Source: Acidobacteriota bacterium (GTDB lineage: Bacteria > Acidobacteriota > Holophagae > Acanthopleuribacterales > Acanthopleuribacteraceae). From it: DNA of 64,000 nucleotides. Positions within the stretch are counted from its first letter, which is position 1. Each line of letters starts with the position of its first letter. A program made the position numbers and the translations under genes. Under the pieces are notes generated by a model. It was not told the DNA's origin. It saw nothing but the letters and a program-made list of their open reading frames with translations, and did not search any database. Positions 23,997 to 34,113 of the stretch are shown here, piece after piece. The stretch spans positions 323,001 to 387,000 of the forward strand of contig JACJWC010000001.1 of the NCBI GenBank assembly GCA_020637335.1. Reading direction: 5' to 3'.

Positions 23997-26990
23997 ATGG
24001 CAATAAATCGGAGTAAAATTCTCGCAGTCGCTGATAAATACATCGCGCAACAAAAGTATGACAAAGCGCTCAATGAACTTTTGAAATTGGTGCAAAGCTC
24101 TCCAAATGACACCAATCTCCTGAACAAAATCGGCGATTTATACAGCCAACTGGGCAATACCAAAAGTGCAATTCCCTACTTTGAAAAAGTAGCCGAATCC
24201 TATCGCAAGGGTGGTTTTTATCCCAAGACCATTGCGTTGTACAAAAAAATTATTCGCATGGATCCAGCCTACATGGAGGGCCGCGAAAAGTTAGTCGACC
24301 TGTTTATTCAACAGGGCCACAACTCTGAAGCCAAAGCCGAACTGAAAGGTATGTCGCAGCATTACCTGGAAAATAATTTGCCGGCTCGGGCTATGGCTGC
24401 GTTGGAAAAAATTGTCCAAATCGAACCCAACAATCTGGATGCGCGCATCAAATTGACCGAGATCCTGATTCGAGAAGGCAAAAATGATGAAGCTTCGGCC
24501 CACTTCTATAAGATGGGCCAGGAACTTCTCGAAAAGAACATGGTTCAGGAAGCGCGAAAAATCCTGAGCCAAGCCGTCAAATTTGACGAACGAAACGTCA
24601 AGATTCAGGTTTTGCTGGCCCGTACGATCCTCGCTGAAGGCAAGGTGGATGAGGCGATCAAACACCTGACCGAGCTGTGTGAAAGCAATCCGCGCGAGGT
24701 CGAAGGTGTACTGACGTTGGGGCGCGCTTATTTAAGCAAGCAAATGTATTCCGAGGCGAAAGCCTGTTTTTTACGCGCTGCGCATATTGATCCGTCCCAA
24801 ACGCATGCCTTGGAGGATGTCGCCAAACAGCTGATTGAGGCCGGATTACACGATGAAGCGTTCGAGGCGTTGATTCCGGTTGCCGACGGCCTGTTGCGCA
24901 AAGGCGATTCCGAAGAAGCGACCCGATTGTTTCGCCTGGTGCTCTACGCCAATGAACGCCATAAGCCTTCATTGGAAAAATTGGTGGCCATTTACAAAAG
25001 CGCCAATCAACTGCCAAATGCGATCTTAACCTTTGAAAAACTTATCAATTATTGTTTAGAAGAGGGGGATCAAGCCGCCGCCAAGGATTACATTCTGCAA
25101 TTGTTGGAATTGGATCCCGATAACCTGGAGTGGCGGTCGCGCATGGATTCGTTGGGGGGTGGCGCACCGCTCGTTTTGGAAAAGCAGGAAGCCAAAGCGG
25201 TACCTGTTGCGAGCCCTGAACCCAAGCCGGTGGTCGAAGAGGTCGACCAGTCCTCCTTGCTTTCGATTGATGGTTCTCAAGAATTGTCCATGGAACCGGA
25301 TGATCCGGAAACCCAAATCCAGAACCATTTGACCGAAGCCGATGTTTTTATGAAATACGGCATTATTGATCAGGCCTTAACCCACCTGCTGGCCATCATC
25401 GACATCAATCCCCGCCACTTTGATGCCAATCAAAAACTCAAACAAATTTACATGGACCGCCGTGAGCCCGACAAAGCAGTCGCGTGTTTGACTAATATGG
25501 CCTCGATTGCAATGGAGCAAGGCGATTTAGGCCAGGCTGAAGATTTATTAAATGAGGCTGAGGAAATAAAACCCGGCATCTCCCGTCTTTATCGCGGTCA
25601 GTTGGAGTCCCTGCGCCACAAGGACCGGACCGAAAATGACCTGTTTGCCCAAGGTGATGGTTTTGAATTGGATCTGGCTTCGCCGCCTTCAGAAGAGGTC
25701 ATCGCAGCCGACCAAATCCACTTTGAAGAGCCGAAGTCGGATTTGGTAATTGAGGATGTCGCGGCACACGACGTACTCGATATGAAAATCCTGGCCCAGG
25801 ATGCTGCTGAAATCGAAGATTGGTCTTTGGATATTCCGCGAACGGATGCACCTAAATCCGAACCCAGTATGGAGTTGGATTTCAGTGTGGGCGATGCCCA
25901 TGAAATGCTCGCGGACGAAATTAACCTGGACGAACCGGTTGCTTTTGAAGATTCCGTCGAACATACCGAAGTGCTCGAGCCAGAATTTGAGGAACCGGCC
26001 ATTGATGCCTTTGACGAATCCGATTTGGAAATTTTTGAGCAGGAAGACGAATCGGCCTCGCGTGCCTTTGATTCTGGATCCATTGAAGTCGAGGATTTTG
26101 ACCACCTGGATTTGGTTGAATCTTCAGAGAGTGTGGATGATTCTTTAGGGCTTGAAGTTCCGATTGAGGTCGAACCCCAACCCGAACCGACCATTGAGGC
26201 CAAACTGCCACCGCAACCGCCTCCGGTTCCGGTGGCTGCCAGCTCCCCACCGCCCGTACCGGCCGAGGAAATTGAAGAGATCGAGGAAATCGAATTTTTT
26301 CTGTCCATGGATGCGGTTGACGATGCGCGCAATCTCTTGCGAGAAGCGTTGGAAAAATATGGCCGCGTCCCTGAATTGGTCGCCTATGAAGAACAGTTGT
26401 TGCCTAAATTGCCTTCCGCACCGCAGCCGAGCCCCAGTTCTTCGACTGCATCCGGCAACCTCTTTGAAAGTGATGGAACCGGTTTCTTTGATCTTGCCGC
26501 CGAGTTGCAGGACGAAATATTTGACGAAGACATTTCCGAGGTTACGGATAATGCTTCTCAGGAGGAGATCCAATCCGTGGATGAACTCTTCGAAGAATTT
26601 AAAAAAGGTGTTGCTGAGCAAATCGACGATGAAGATTACGAAACCCATTACGATCTGGGCATTGCCTATAAAGAAATGGGTTTGGTTGAAGAGTCCATCA
26701 AGGAATTCGAAAAAGCCATGGGCGACAACAGCCGGTTTATGGAATGTACGGCCATGATTGGTGCGTGTTTGATCGAACTGGGCCGATCGGAAGAAGCGGT
26801 TTCTCATTATGAGCGCGCGCTTACGAGTCCCAACCTCAAACCAGAGGACCGCTTGGCCATAACCTACGAGTGTGGGCTTGCCAATGAAGGATTGGGTGAG
26901 TTGGACCGCGCTTTGGAATTATTTCGTTCCATCCAAAATGAGAATCCGAAGTATCGAGATGTAGAAAGCCGAATCGCAGCTTTGGTATAA
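23997..26990 (+). CDS. Long TPR-repeat protein with acidic central linker
   Basis: A 997-residue soluble protein with no signal peptide. Residues 1-385 are about ten tetratricopeptide-like repeats (for example GDLYSQLGNTKSAIPYFEKV). Two further TPR-like stretches are at about 440-530 and 870-997. Between them (about 545-780) is a long, very acidic Asp/Glu/Ser-rich region ending in a Pro-rich stretch, followed by a copy of a helical motif (EIEEIEFFLSMDAVDDARNLL). This organisation is common in Acidobacteriota and Myxococcota scaffolds; partners are unknown. No clear ribosome-binding site precedes the ATG, so the start is less certain. recA follows 45 bases downstream. Confidence 0.8.
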   Translation: MAINRSKILAVADKYIAQQKYDKALNELLKLVQSSPNDTNLLNKIGDLYSQLGNTKSAIPYFEKVAESYRKGGFYPKTIALYKKIIRMDPAYMEGREKLVDLFIQQGHNSEAKAELKGMSQHYLENNLPARAMAALEKIVQIEPNNLDARIKLTEILIREGKNDEASAHFYKMGQELLEKNMVQEARKILSQAVKFDERNVKIQVLLARTILAEGKVDEAIKHLTELCESNPREVEGVLTLGRAYLSKQMYSEAKACFLRAAHIDPSQTHALEDVAKQLIEAGLHDEAFEALIPVADGLLRKGDSEEATRLFRLVLYANERHKPSLEKLVAIYKSANQLPNAILTFEKLINYCLEEGDQAAAKDYILQLLELDPDNLEWRSRMDSLGGGAPLVLEKQEAKAVPVASPEPKPVVEEVDQSSLLSIDGSQELSMEPDDPETQIQNHLTEADVFMKYGIIDQALTHLLAIIDINPRHFDANQKLKQIYMDRREPDKAVACLTNMASIAMEQGDLGQAEDLLNEAEEIKPGISRLYRGQLESLRHKDRTENDLFAQGDGFELDLASPPSEEVIAADQIHFEEPKSDLVIEDVAAHDVLDMKILAQDAAEIEDWSLDIPRTDAPKSEPSMELDFSVGDAHEMLADEINLDEPVAFEDSVEHTEVLEPEFEEPAIDAFDESDLEIFEQEDESASRAFDSGSIEVEDFDHLDLVESSESVDDSLGLEVPIEVEPQPEPTIEAKLPPQPPPVPVAASSPPPVPAEEIEEIEEIEFFLSMDAVDDARNLLREALEKYGRVPELVAYEEQLLPKLPSAPQPSPSSSTASGNLFESDGTGFFDLAAELQDEIFDEDISEVTDNASQEEIQSVDELFEEFKKGVAEQIDDEDYETHYDLGIAYKEMGLVEESIKEFEKAMGDNSRFMECTAMIGACLIELGRSEEAVSHYERALTSPNLKPEDRLAITYECGLANEGLGELDRALELFRSIQNENPKYRDVESRIAALV

Positions 26991-27035
26991 TCGGAAAAGT
27001 CTTTTTCGGCGTAAATTCAAACTAAAGGTAAAGTC

Positions 27036-28055
27036 ATGTCAAATGTAGATGCTGCCCAAAAACAACGAGCGCTTGAATTGGCCATGAGCCAAATCGAAAA
27101 GCAGTTTGGCAAAGGGTCGATCCAGGTCCTAGGTGCCAAAGAGATTACAAAGATCCCCGTTATCCCAACCGGGTCGATCGCGTTGGATGCAGCATTGGGC
27201 TGTGGCGGTGTGCCGCGCGGCCGAATCGTTGAAATTTACGGACCTGAATCTTCGGGTAAAACGACCCTGACTTTGCATATCGTTGCCGAAGCTCAGAAAT
27301 TAGGCGGGGTTGCCGCGTTTGTTGATGCCGAGCATGCTTTAGATCCCGAATATGCGCAAAAACTGGGCGTGGATGTTTCCAACTTACTGATTTCACAGCC
27401 GGATAGCGGTGAACAAGCGCTGGAGATTGCCGAGGTTTTGGTCCGCAGCGGGGCCGTTGATGTCATTGTGGTCGACTCCGTTGCTGCCCTGGTGCCCAAA
27501 GCCGAGTTGGAAGGGGAAATGGGCGATTCACACATGGGTTTGCAAGCCCGGCTCATGTCGCAAGCGCTGCGAAAATTGACGGCGGTGGTATCGCGTTCCA
27601 ATACCTGTTTGATTTTCATCAATCAGATCCGTATGAAAATTGGCGTTATGTTTGGGAACCCGGAAACGACCACCGGTGGCAATGCTCTGAAATTCTATAG
27701 TTCGGTACGCTTGGACATTCGCAAGATCGCAACCTTAAAAAGTGGCGATGACGTGGTTGGAAGTCGGACCCGGGTCAAAGTCGTCAAAAACAAGGTAGCT
27801 CCACCCTTTAGTCAGGCGGAGTTCGATATCTTGTATGGTGAAGGCATTAGCCGCTACGGCGAGATTCTCGACCTGGGTGTTGAAAACAAACTGGTTGAAA
27901 AAAGTGGTGCATGGTATTCCTACGATGGAAACCGTCTGGGCCAGGGCCGTGACAATGTGGTGCGTTTCCTGAAAGAAAACGAGGCAGTGGCTGCGGAAAT
28001 CGACCAAAAAATCCGCCAAAAAGGCATGAAATCAAAATCCTCGGATGCCGATTAA
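27036..28055 (+). CDS. recA: Recombinase RecA
   Basis: A 339-residue RecA. Walker A is GPESSGKTT, followed by FVDAEHALDPEYA, VIVVDSVAALVPKAE (Walker B), and loop L2 near FINQIRMKIGVMFGNPET, ending with GGNALKFY. Length and motifs are those of a standard RecA without intein. No LexA-like dyad was recognised in the 45 bases upstream, so control may come from the TPR-gene transcript or an unrecognised operator. Confidence 0.98.
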   Translation: MSNVDAAQKQRALELAMSQIEKQFGKGSIQVLGAKEITKIPVIPTGSIALDAALGCGGVPRGRIVEIYGPESSGKTTLTLHIVAEAQKLGGVAAFVDAEHALDPEYAQKLGVDVSNLLISQPDSGEQALEIAEVLVRSGAVDVIVVDSVAALVPKAELEGEMGDSHMGLQARLMSQALRKLTAVVSRSNTCLIFINQIRMKIGVMFGNPETTTGGNALKFYSSVRLDIRKIATLKSGDDVVGSRTRVKVVKNKVAPPFSQAEFDILYGEGISRYGEILDLGVENKLVEKSGAWYSYDGNRLGQGRDNVVRFLKENEAVAAEIDQKIRQKGMKSKSSDAD

Positions 28056-28102
28056 ATTTACCTTGACCAGGCTCCTTTGAATTTGATACCTTTGCGCCTG
28101 TT

Positions 28103-28178
<76 letters not shown>

Positions 28179-28211
28179 TCCCTTTGGGGTTACCAGCAAG
28201 GAATTGCGATC

Positions 28212-29090
28212 ATGAACCCGGTTGTTTTGAAGCTTGATTTACCTGGGTATCGCAAAGTGGCAAGTGGCAAAGTTCGCGAGATATTTGATCTCGGTGCCAG
28301 TTTTTTATTTGTCGCCACTGACCGCATTTCTGCATTTGATTGCATCATGCCTCAGGGCATTCCGGGCAAAGGTAGGATTCTCACCCAACTCTCCCGATTC
28401 TGGTTTGAGTACCTGGCCGATCAACCGCCCAATCACCTGATTTCTACCGAACTTTCCGACTTACCTGCGGATTTGGCCCCCTTCCACGAGCAATTGGACG
28501 GTCGTTTCATGATCGTTCAGAAGTTGGAGATGATTCCAGTAGAGTGCGTGGTGCGCGGCTACTTGGTGGGCAGTGGATTTAAGGAATATCAGGCGCAAGG
28601 CTCCGTGTGTGGCTTGAAATTGCCAGCTGGCTTAAAGCTGGCCGATCGATTACCAGAACCGATCTTCACCCCTGCAGCCAAAGCGCAGAGCGGGCATGAT
28701 GAAAATATCGCCTTTGAAACGATGGTAGAGCGTATTGGCCAGGCACGTGCTGAGGCGTTGCGTGCTTTATCGCTTGATATTTACCAACGTGCGGCTAAAT
28801 ATGCGTTAACACGCGGCGTGATTATTGCCGACACCAAATTCGAATTTGGCTTGTGGGGAAGTACTTTAGTTTTGGCCGATGAAGTGCTCACACCGGATTC
28901 CAGCCGTTATTGGCCTGTCGACGCCTATCGAGCCGGTGCCAATCCGCCGAGCTTTGATAAACAGTATTTGCGCGACTACCTGGAGGGCTTGAGTTGGGAT
29001 AAAACGCCACCTGCCCCCAACTTACCCGATGACATTGTTGCGGGAACGGCCAAACGCTATCAGGAGTGTTTCTCCCTTTTAACTTCCTGA
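28212..29090 (+). CDS. purC: SAICAR synthetase
   Basis: A 292-residue enzyme of the larger, eukaryote-like purine PurC group. The N-terminus has GYRKVASGKVREIFDLG, then TDRISAFDCIMPQGIPGKG, VECVVRGYLVGSGFKEY (signature 1 region) and IIADTKFEFG (signature 2 region). It converts CAIR and Asp to SAICAR in purine synthesis. ATG 28212 is chosen over the upstream frame that would run through the tRNA; AAGGAA lies nearby upstream. Confidence 0.95.
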   Translation: MNPVVLKLDLPGYRKVASGKVREIFDLGASFLFVATDRISAFDCIMPQGIPGKGRILTQLSRFWFEYLADQPPNHLISTELSDLPADLAPFHEQLDGRFMIVQKLEMIPVECVVRGYLVGSGFKEYQAQGSVCGLKLPAGLKLADRLPEPIFTPAAKAQSGHDENIAFETMVERIGQARAEALRALSLDIYQRAAKYALTRGVIIADTKFEFGLWGSTLVLADEVLTPDSSRYWPVDAYRAGANPPSFDKQYLRDYLEGLSWDKTPPAPNLPDDIVAGTAKRYQECFSLLTS

Positions 29091-29145
29091 ACCCAGATTT
29101 CCTTTTGCTACAATATGTTTCCGTCTGCCCTGCTGGAGTTTTTGG

Positions 29146-32058
29146 ATGTCTCTGCTTTTTTTGCTGTGCGTTTCCTGGTTTCAATCGGAATCCTTGCTCG
29201 ACCGAGCCTATGATTTTCGCGCTCAAGGTCAAATCCTGGATGCGGAAGGTCTGTTATTGTCAGCCAAGGTTCCGTCTGGCCGTGAAGCGGCTTATGGTGC
29301 GCTGCTCTCCGAAATTGCTTTGCAACTCGGTGGATCCGCCGCAAAAGCGGACTATTTTGAATCGCGTGCCCAGATTCCCGCGCAACGCGGTGTAGCGCTT
29401 TACGTATTGGCCAGTTTGGCTTGGCACGATCAAGATTGGGATACCTTCCAGGAAAATGCCACCGCCTTCCTGCGGGAATATCCCAACCAGACGGGCGTTC
29501 AGGCGCTGGCGTTGGCTTTTCACCTCGCGCGCGAGACAACCGCAAGTGCGGGTAGTTTAGGTCTGGCTTCCGATCATTTGGAGACGCGCTTTTTTTATCT
29601 GTGCCGCACCTTAAAGCCAGGTCAAACCTACCCGGCGCCCGAAGCCTGGATGCCTCAGGAAATCAGGCTCTTTTTGACTATCGCTAACCCGGGCAGCACG
29701 GATGAGGCGGCGCCAACAATTTCTACTCGGGTTCAATTACTCAACCAACTATTGGCTGTTCGCAACGCAATGCCCAATCTGGAATCTGCAGTCGCCAAAC
29801 TCAATGGTTTGGATCAAACCGATTTCAAGCCATATCGCGATCTTCAGGCGCTGTATTTTCTCATCAAAGCAGAAGTTCTGAACCAACTGGACTTGCCTGA
29901 TCGTGCTCAAAAACAATTGGAATATGCTGAGCGCCTGGTGGATTGGACTGCTTTCCCTTGGCGCGTCGTACGCGATTTGAAGGTTCAAGTTGCTGAGCCC
30001 GAATCGTCACAGCCGGAGACCAGACCCCTGCCCGAGCCTGAGTTACCCGTGGCCCTTTCAGAAACTCCGCTTGAGGACGTGGAGCCAGATCTTCCGCCAC
30101 CGGTGAGCCTTGAAACCGACCATCAAGCCGAACCGGAACCCGGCCAACCGGAACCGCCACAGCCCGTAATCGCGACAGAATCTTCCGAAACGCAAACAGA
30201 GCCTCCCCCAGAAGTAACGGCTCCGCCACCTGGTGATCTGCCTGTTCCGGTTGAACCGGAGCCTTTACCGGTCGAAACGGTCGTAGAAGAGCCCAGCTCT
30301 GAAAATTTGATCCCACCCCTTGTTTCGGGACAACCAACTGAAGCGGTGCCTGGCGACAGGGGCAATGACGCCAAACCTGAGGATCCGCCTCCGACAGCCA
30401 GACCCGAGAGTGAGCGAAAGGAAATTGAAACGATTCGCACGCAACCGCTCGGTCAAACCCAGCCACAACCCACTCCTTCACCTACCCCTGCATCTGAGCC
30501 CGATGCGGAGGATCCGGTTGAAGAAGTGCTGCCCAACCAAACCGCCAAGCCGCGCTTGCAATCGTTTGATTTGTTGGATCGGATCAAGGTCGTGCCGACC
30601 AATTTGGCCACCTTGCCCGGGATTGAGCGTGCCATTTGGGAGAACCTGCTCGACAATCCGAGACCCGCCTTGGCTGCCCTTAACCTAAATACATCCTACA
30701 AAAAGATTTATGCTGATTATTTGCAAGGTTTGGCACATCTTCGCGGCGGGCGTTTGCAATCGGCATACGATAGGCTTTCACAGGCCGAGGAAGCTGTTCG
30801 CGAACAGCCCTTCTCCCTGCTGGAAATAAAAATTCTGGCGGCCATGGGCGATTATTACGAACGGGAACGCAACGCGGATCAAGCCGAATGGTACCGCATT
30901 GCAGCGACCCAACTCCTGCGCGAGAACCGCACGGTTGTTGAACTTTCGGGGCCTGAATCGGTTCAATTGGTGAGTCCATTTGGCGCGGTCTTGGACGGTT
31001 TGTTGGAGCAGTCCCTGCGCAAAGATGTCAGTGCGCCGTTGGTCTATTTTTCGGAATTGCAGCATTGGGTTCAGATTCGGCAATTGGCGTATCAAAATGG
31101 CTGCCTAAGCACCAATCGCGTCATTTCCAATCAAATTTCCCAAATGGGTTTGTCTATCCTTTCCATGCTGACCGATTTGGCGGAAGTTCCCAACTACACC
31201 CTGTCCCCAAAACGCTACAACGAAAACTTGGAGCTTTTGGACCAGCTCTGGGCAAAAACGGATGTAAGTTACCAAAAACCCGTCATTGTTAACGCGGCAG
31301 AAATCAAGGGCATTCTGCAACCGGGCGATCGCTTGTTGCATTTTATTGAAGGCCACCAACAAATCGGATTCTTGTTGTTCTCTTCCAGCCAAGTTATTTG
31401 TATTGGTCTAGGTTCGAAATCAGACTTCTTGAACCGCGCACCCGAGGCGCGTTTACGCCTATTGGCTTCGCGATTAGGTCCGGTAACGCAAACGACTGGA
31501 AATGTATGGATTTGTCCCAGCAGCAGCCTGCAAGATCCAGAGATTCTGTCCGGTTTTGTCGGTTTGTTACCTGCAGCGCATGCTGTTCAATGGGTTTTTT
31601 CGCTTGCGGGATTTGCCTCAACCGTTGAGCAGGCCTGCAGTGGGACCTTGGTCCTGAGTCAAAAAACCTCCGGGCCCTTTTACGATTTTGTCCAACAACT
31701 GCCCCGCGAAGGCCTGGACTGGTTCTCCGCTGATGGGATCAGTTCTGATAGTTTTCGGCGTCAAATTGGCCAACATCAACGTTTGTTGTTGCAGGGCCCT
31801 ATGACCCTCAACGCCAAAGGTGAACTGTGTTACGACCTTAAAGGTCAAGCCTTCCCGTTGTATCAGTTGTACTGGGAAAATCCCAATTTATGTGGGGTGT
31901 CACTGTATACGGACGATTTGAGTCTATTGGTCGATCATTGGAATATCCTGGAATTGATTGGCCCGCTGGGCCGTATCCGATTTCAGGTCGGCACGAGTGA
32001 ATCTCCGCATTACAGCCTGCCCCAAGCGTCCGGTTTAACCTGGACAGTCACGCCTTAA
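29146..32058 (+). CDS. TPR/Pro-rich protein with a degenerate CHAT-like C-terminus
   Basis: A 970-residue protein that I do not recognise as a named family. It starts with a signal-like hydrophobic stretch (MSLLFLLCVSWF). Residues 15-285 form helical TPR-like repeats. Residues about 285-460 are a Pro/Glu-rich spacer. A second helical region (about 490-720) follows. The last 220 residues have the alternating pattern of a CHAT domain (GDRLLHFIEGHQQIGFLLFS; a later GTLVLSQKT), but I cannot find a convincing His-Cys protease pair, so it is likely inactive or a different fold. TPR-CHAT fusions are common in Acidobacteriota; the role here is unknown. Confidence 0.6.
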   Translation: MSLLFLLCVSWFQSESLLDRAYDFRAQGQILDAEGLLLSAKVPSGREAAYGALLSEIALQLGGSAAKADYFESRAQIPAQRGVALYVLASLAWHDQDWDTFQENATAFLREYPNQTGVQALALAFHLARETTASAGSLGLASDHLETRFFYLCRTLKPGQTYPAPEAWMPQEIRLFLTIANPGSTDEAAPTISTRVQLLNQLLAVRNAMPNLESAVAKLNGLDQTDFKPYRDLQALYFLIKAEVLNQLDLPDRAQKQLEYAERLVDWTAFPWRVVRDLKVQVAEPESSQPETRPLPEPELPVALSETPLEDVEPDLPPPVSLETDHQAEPEPGQPEPPQPVIATESSETQTEPPPEVTAPPPGDLPVPVEPEPLPVETVVEEPSSENLIPPLVSGQPTEAVPGDRGNDAKPEDPPPTARPESERKEIETIRTQPLGQTQPQPTPSPTPASEPDAEDPVEEVLPNQTAKPRLQSFDLLDRIKVVPTNLATLPGIERAIWENLLDNPRPALAALNLNTSYKKIYADYLQGLAHLRGGRLQSAYDRLSQAEEAVREQPFSLLEIKILAAMGDYYERERNADQAEWYRIAATQLLRENRTVVELSGPESVQLVSPFGAVLDGLLEQSLRKDVSAPLVYFSELQHWVQIRQLAYQNGCLSTNRVISNQISQMGLSILSMLTDLAEVPNYTLSPKRYNENLELLDQLWAKTDVSYQKPVIVNAAEIKGILQPGDRLLHFIEGHQQIGFLLFSSSQVICIGLGSKSDFLNRAPEARLRLLASRLGPVTQTTGNVWICPSSSLQDPEILSGFVGLLPAAHAVQWVFSLAGFASTVEQACSGTLVLSQKTSGPFYDFVQQLPREGLDWFSADGISSDSFRRQIGQHQRLLLQGPMTLNAKGELCYDLKGQAFPLYQLYWENPNLCGVSLYTDDLSLLVDHWNILELIGPLGRIRFQVGTSESPHYSLPQASGLTWTVTP

Positions 32059-32061
32059 AAG

Positions 32062-32087
32062 GAAAAAGGCTGGCCCGAAGGCCAGCC
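32062..32087 (-). terminator. uvrC terminator with UUCG tetraloop
   Basis: On the minus strand, GGCTGGCC, loop TTCG closed by C-G, GGCCAGCC, then five Ts. The perfect 8-base stem with C(UUCG)G is an exceptionally stable hairpin. It lies 95 bases past the uvrC stop. Confidence 0.88.
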
Positions 32088-32181
32088 TGGAGCAGTTAGG
32101 AGGAGGAGAATATATAGACATCTCCCCTAAAGCGAATTCTGTGCCAAATCAGCCTTTTTCTTTAGGCCGCGTTTTGGGGGA

Positions 32182-33996
32182 TTAGGGTTCGTTTGCCTGT
32201 ATTGGGCCTGTTTTGGCCGGTTCGCCTCGAAAATAAGCGAAAAGCGAGGCGCCCGTTTTTTTGCCTAGCACCTTACATAGTTGATCTAAACTTGCCCCTT
32301 TGACGCGGGCCACGCTGCCAAAATGATGGAGTAAACGCTGTTGACGCACCTTGCCGAGACCGGGGATTTCACCCAGTTCACTTTGCAACATGGCTTTGCT
32401 ACGGCGTTGACGGTGGAACGTAATGCCAAATCGATGCGCCTCATCGCGCAAATGCTGGAGTAACCGCAAAGCCGGTTCACGATGAGGCAGAATAATCGGG
32501 TCATTGTCCGCTGTGGTGTACACCCATTCCTCGCGTTTGGCCAAACTGATCAGGGGATGGTCGGCCAGACCCAATTGGCTCAAGGCCAGGTGGGCCGAAT
32601 GGAGCTGGCCCAGCCCTCCATCGACCATGATCAGGTCGGGCAAGCTTTTGCCTTCATCCAACAAGCGCCGATATCGACGGGTGACTACCTCTGCCATGGA
32701 GGCGAAATCATCGGGTCCTTCAACCGTTTTGATTTTGAATTTACGGTAGTTCTTTTTGTCCGGTTTGCCGTCCTGGAACCGCACCATGGAGGCGACCGAA
32801 TACGTGCCCATCGTGTTAGAAATATCAAAACATTCGATCGTGCGCGGCAGCTCATCCAGGCCCAAGGTGTCTGCTAATTGGCTCAGTGCTGGATCCGCAC
32901 CCACTTCGTGAAGGTGCAGATCTAGCTGCGTTCGTGCAGTCTCCTCGGCCATGATCAGCAGTCGTTCCTTAACCCCTTGCTTTGGGCTTATTATGGCAAG
33001 CGTGCGATCCAATTGAAGATATGCCTGATCCAAAAGGCCGAAGGCGTTACCCTCGCGAACGACGATTTCTGCGGGCGGGTCCTCGTGGTTGAGGTAATAG
33101 TGGCTGAGGTACGTGGCTACGTCCTGATGCAGGTCCTCTTCCCAATCCATTTGAAACTGTTGAGTACGAACCAGGTTTCCTTCGCGAATAACCAAAATGG
33201 CAACGGAGACCTGCCATTGGTTGTGCGCATAACCCACCACGTCCGTCTTGCGCAGAGGTAAATTGGCAATATCTTGGCGGCGTTGCACCGAGGAGACCAG
33301 TCCTAAAAGGTCGCGCAAATATGCGGCTTTTTCAAATGCGAGTTCCTGTGCGGCCTTGCGCATTTCGCCACTTAAGGACTCCATCAACTCATGGGTCTGA
33401 CCCGATAAAAACAACTTAGCGCGCTGAACGCCCTGTTGATAGGTTGGAGCATCGACTTTGAACGCACAGGGTGCATCGCAGCGCTTCATATGCCATTGCA
33501 GGCAGGGTTGGTATTCCTTTTTGCCCAAGTCCAGGTCGCAATTGCGAATCTTAAAATGGTGGTGCATCAGGCGTATGGCCTGACGTGCAGCTTTGGCACT
33601 GGGGAACGGGCCAAAATAGCGGCCGTCTTTGGCTTCGGTTCGGCGGGTGAATTTAACGCGCGGAAAAGCTTCATCCGTAACTTTGATATAGGGATAGGTT
33701 TTGTCGTCGCGCAACTGGACGTTGTATTGGGGTTTCTGGTTCTTGATCAGGGAGTTTTCGAGTAGGAGTGCTTCCCCTTCGGTTTGGGTCACGATCACTT
33801 CGAGGTGATAGATACGCGAGATCATCTTCTGGATGCGCGGACCCCGCCAAGCCTCTTGGAAATAGGAACGCACCCGACTTTTGAGTGACCGCGCTTTGCC
33901 GACATAGAGAAGCTTGCGCTTCTTGTCTGAAAACAGGTAAACGCCCGGTTTAGCGGGTAACTCCTCAACGCTTTTTAAGAGAGACTCGGGAAACAC
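32182..33996 (-). CDS. uvrC: Excinuclease ABC subunit C
   Basis: A 604-residue UvrC. The GIY-YIG nuclease is at the N-terminus (GVYLFSDKKRKLLYVGKA). A Cys cluster follows (CDLDLGKKEYQPCLQWHMKR region). The UVR motif is near residue 210 (AAQELAFEKAAYLRDLL). The RNase H-like second nuclease has ECFDISNTMGTYSVASMV and LIMVDGGLGQL. A helix-hairpin-helix pair ends the protein (LGEIPGLGKVRQQRLL). It makes both incisions in nucleotide-excision repair. Confidence 0.96.
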   Translation of the reverse strand: MFPESLLKSVEELPAKPGVYLFSDKKRKLLYVGKARSLKSRVRSYFQEAWRGPRIQKMISRIYHLEVIVTQTEGEALLLENSLIKNQKPQYNVQLRDDKTYPYIKVTDEAFPRVKFTRRTEAKDGRYFGPFPSAKAARQAIRLMHHHFKIRNCDLDLGKKEYQPCLQWHMKRCDAPCAFKVDAPTYQQGVQRAKLFLSGQTHELMESLSGEMRKAAQELAFEKAAYLRDLLGLVSSVQRRQDIANLPLRKTDVVGYAHNQWQVSVAILVIREGNLVRTQQFQMDWEEDLHQDVATYLSHYYLNHEDPPAEIVVREGNAFGLLDQAYLQLDRTLAIISPKQGVKERLLIMAEETARTQLDLHLHEVGADPALSQLADTLGLDELPRTIECFDISNTMGTYSVASMVRFQDGKPDKKNYRKFKIKTVEGPDDFASMAEVVTRRYRRLLDEGKSLPDLIMVDGGLGQLHSAHLALSQLGLADHPLISLAKREEWVYTTADNDPIILPHREPALRLLQHLRDEAHRFGITFHRQRRSKAMLQSELGEIPGLGKVRQQRLLHHFGSVARVKGASLDQLCKVLGKKTGASLFAYFRGEPAKTGPIQANEP

Positions 33997-34113
33997 ACAT
34001 CGCTCCTACAAGTCTAACCATATCGCCGAAAGGCCAAACCGACAAGCGACCCAAAGCCCTGCGGTTTATTCCGTTGGACTTTGGGCCCGAACAATATTAA
34101 ATCGTGATGAAAC

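Noticed and set aside
23742..24006. Small plus-strand ORF in the fusA upstream region
   Set aside because: No ribosome-binding site or recognisable composition; overlaps the start of the TPR gene in another frame.
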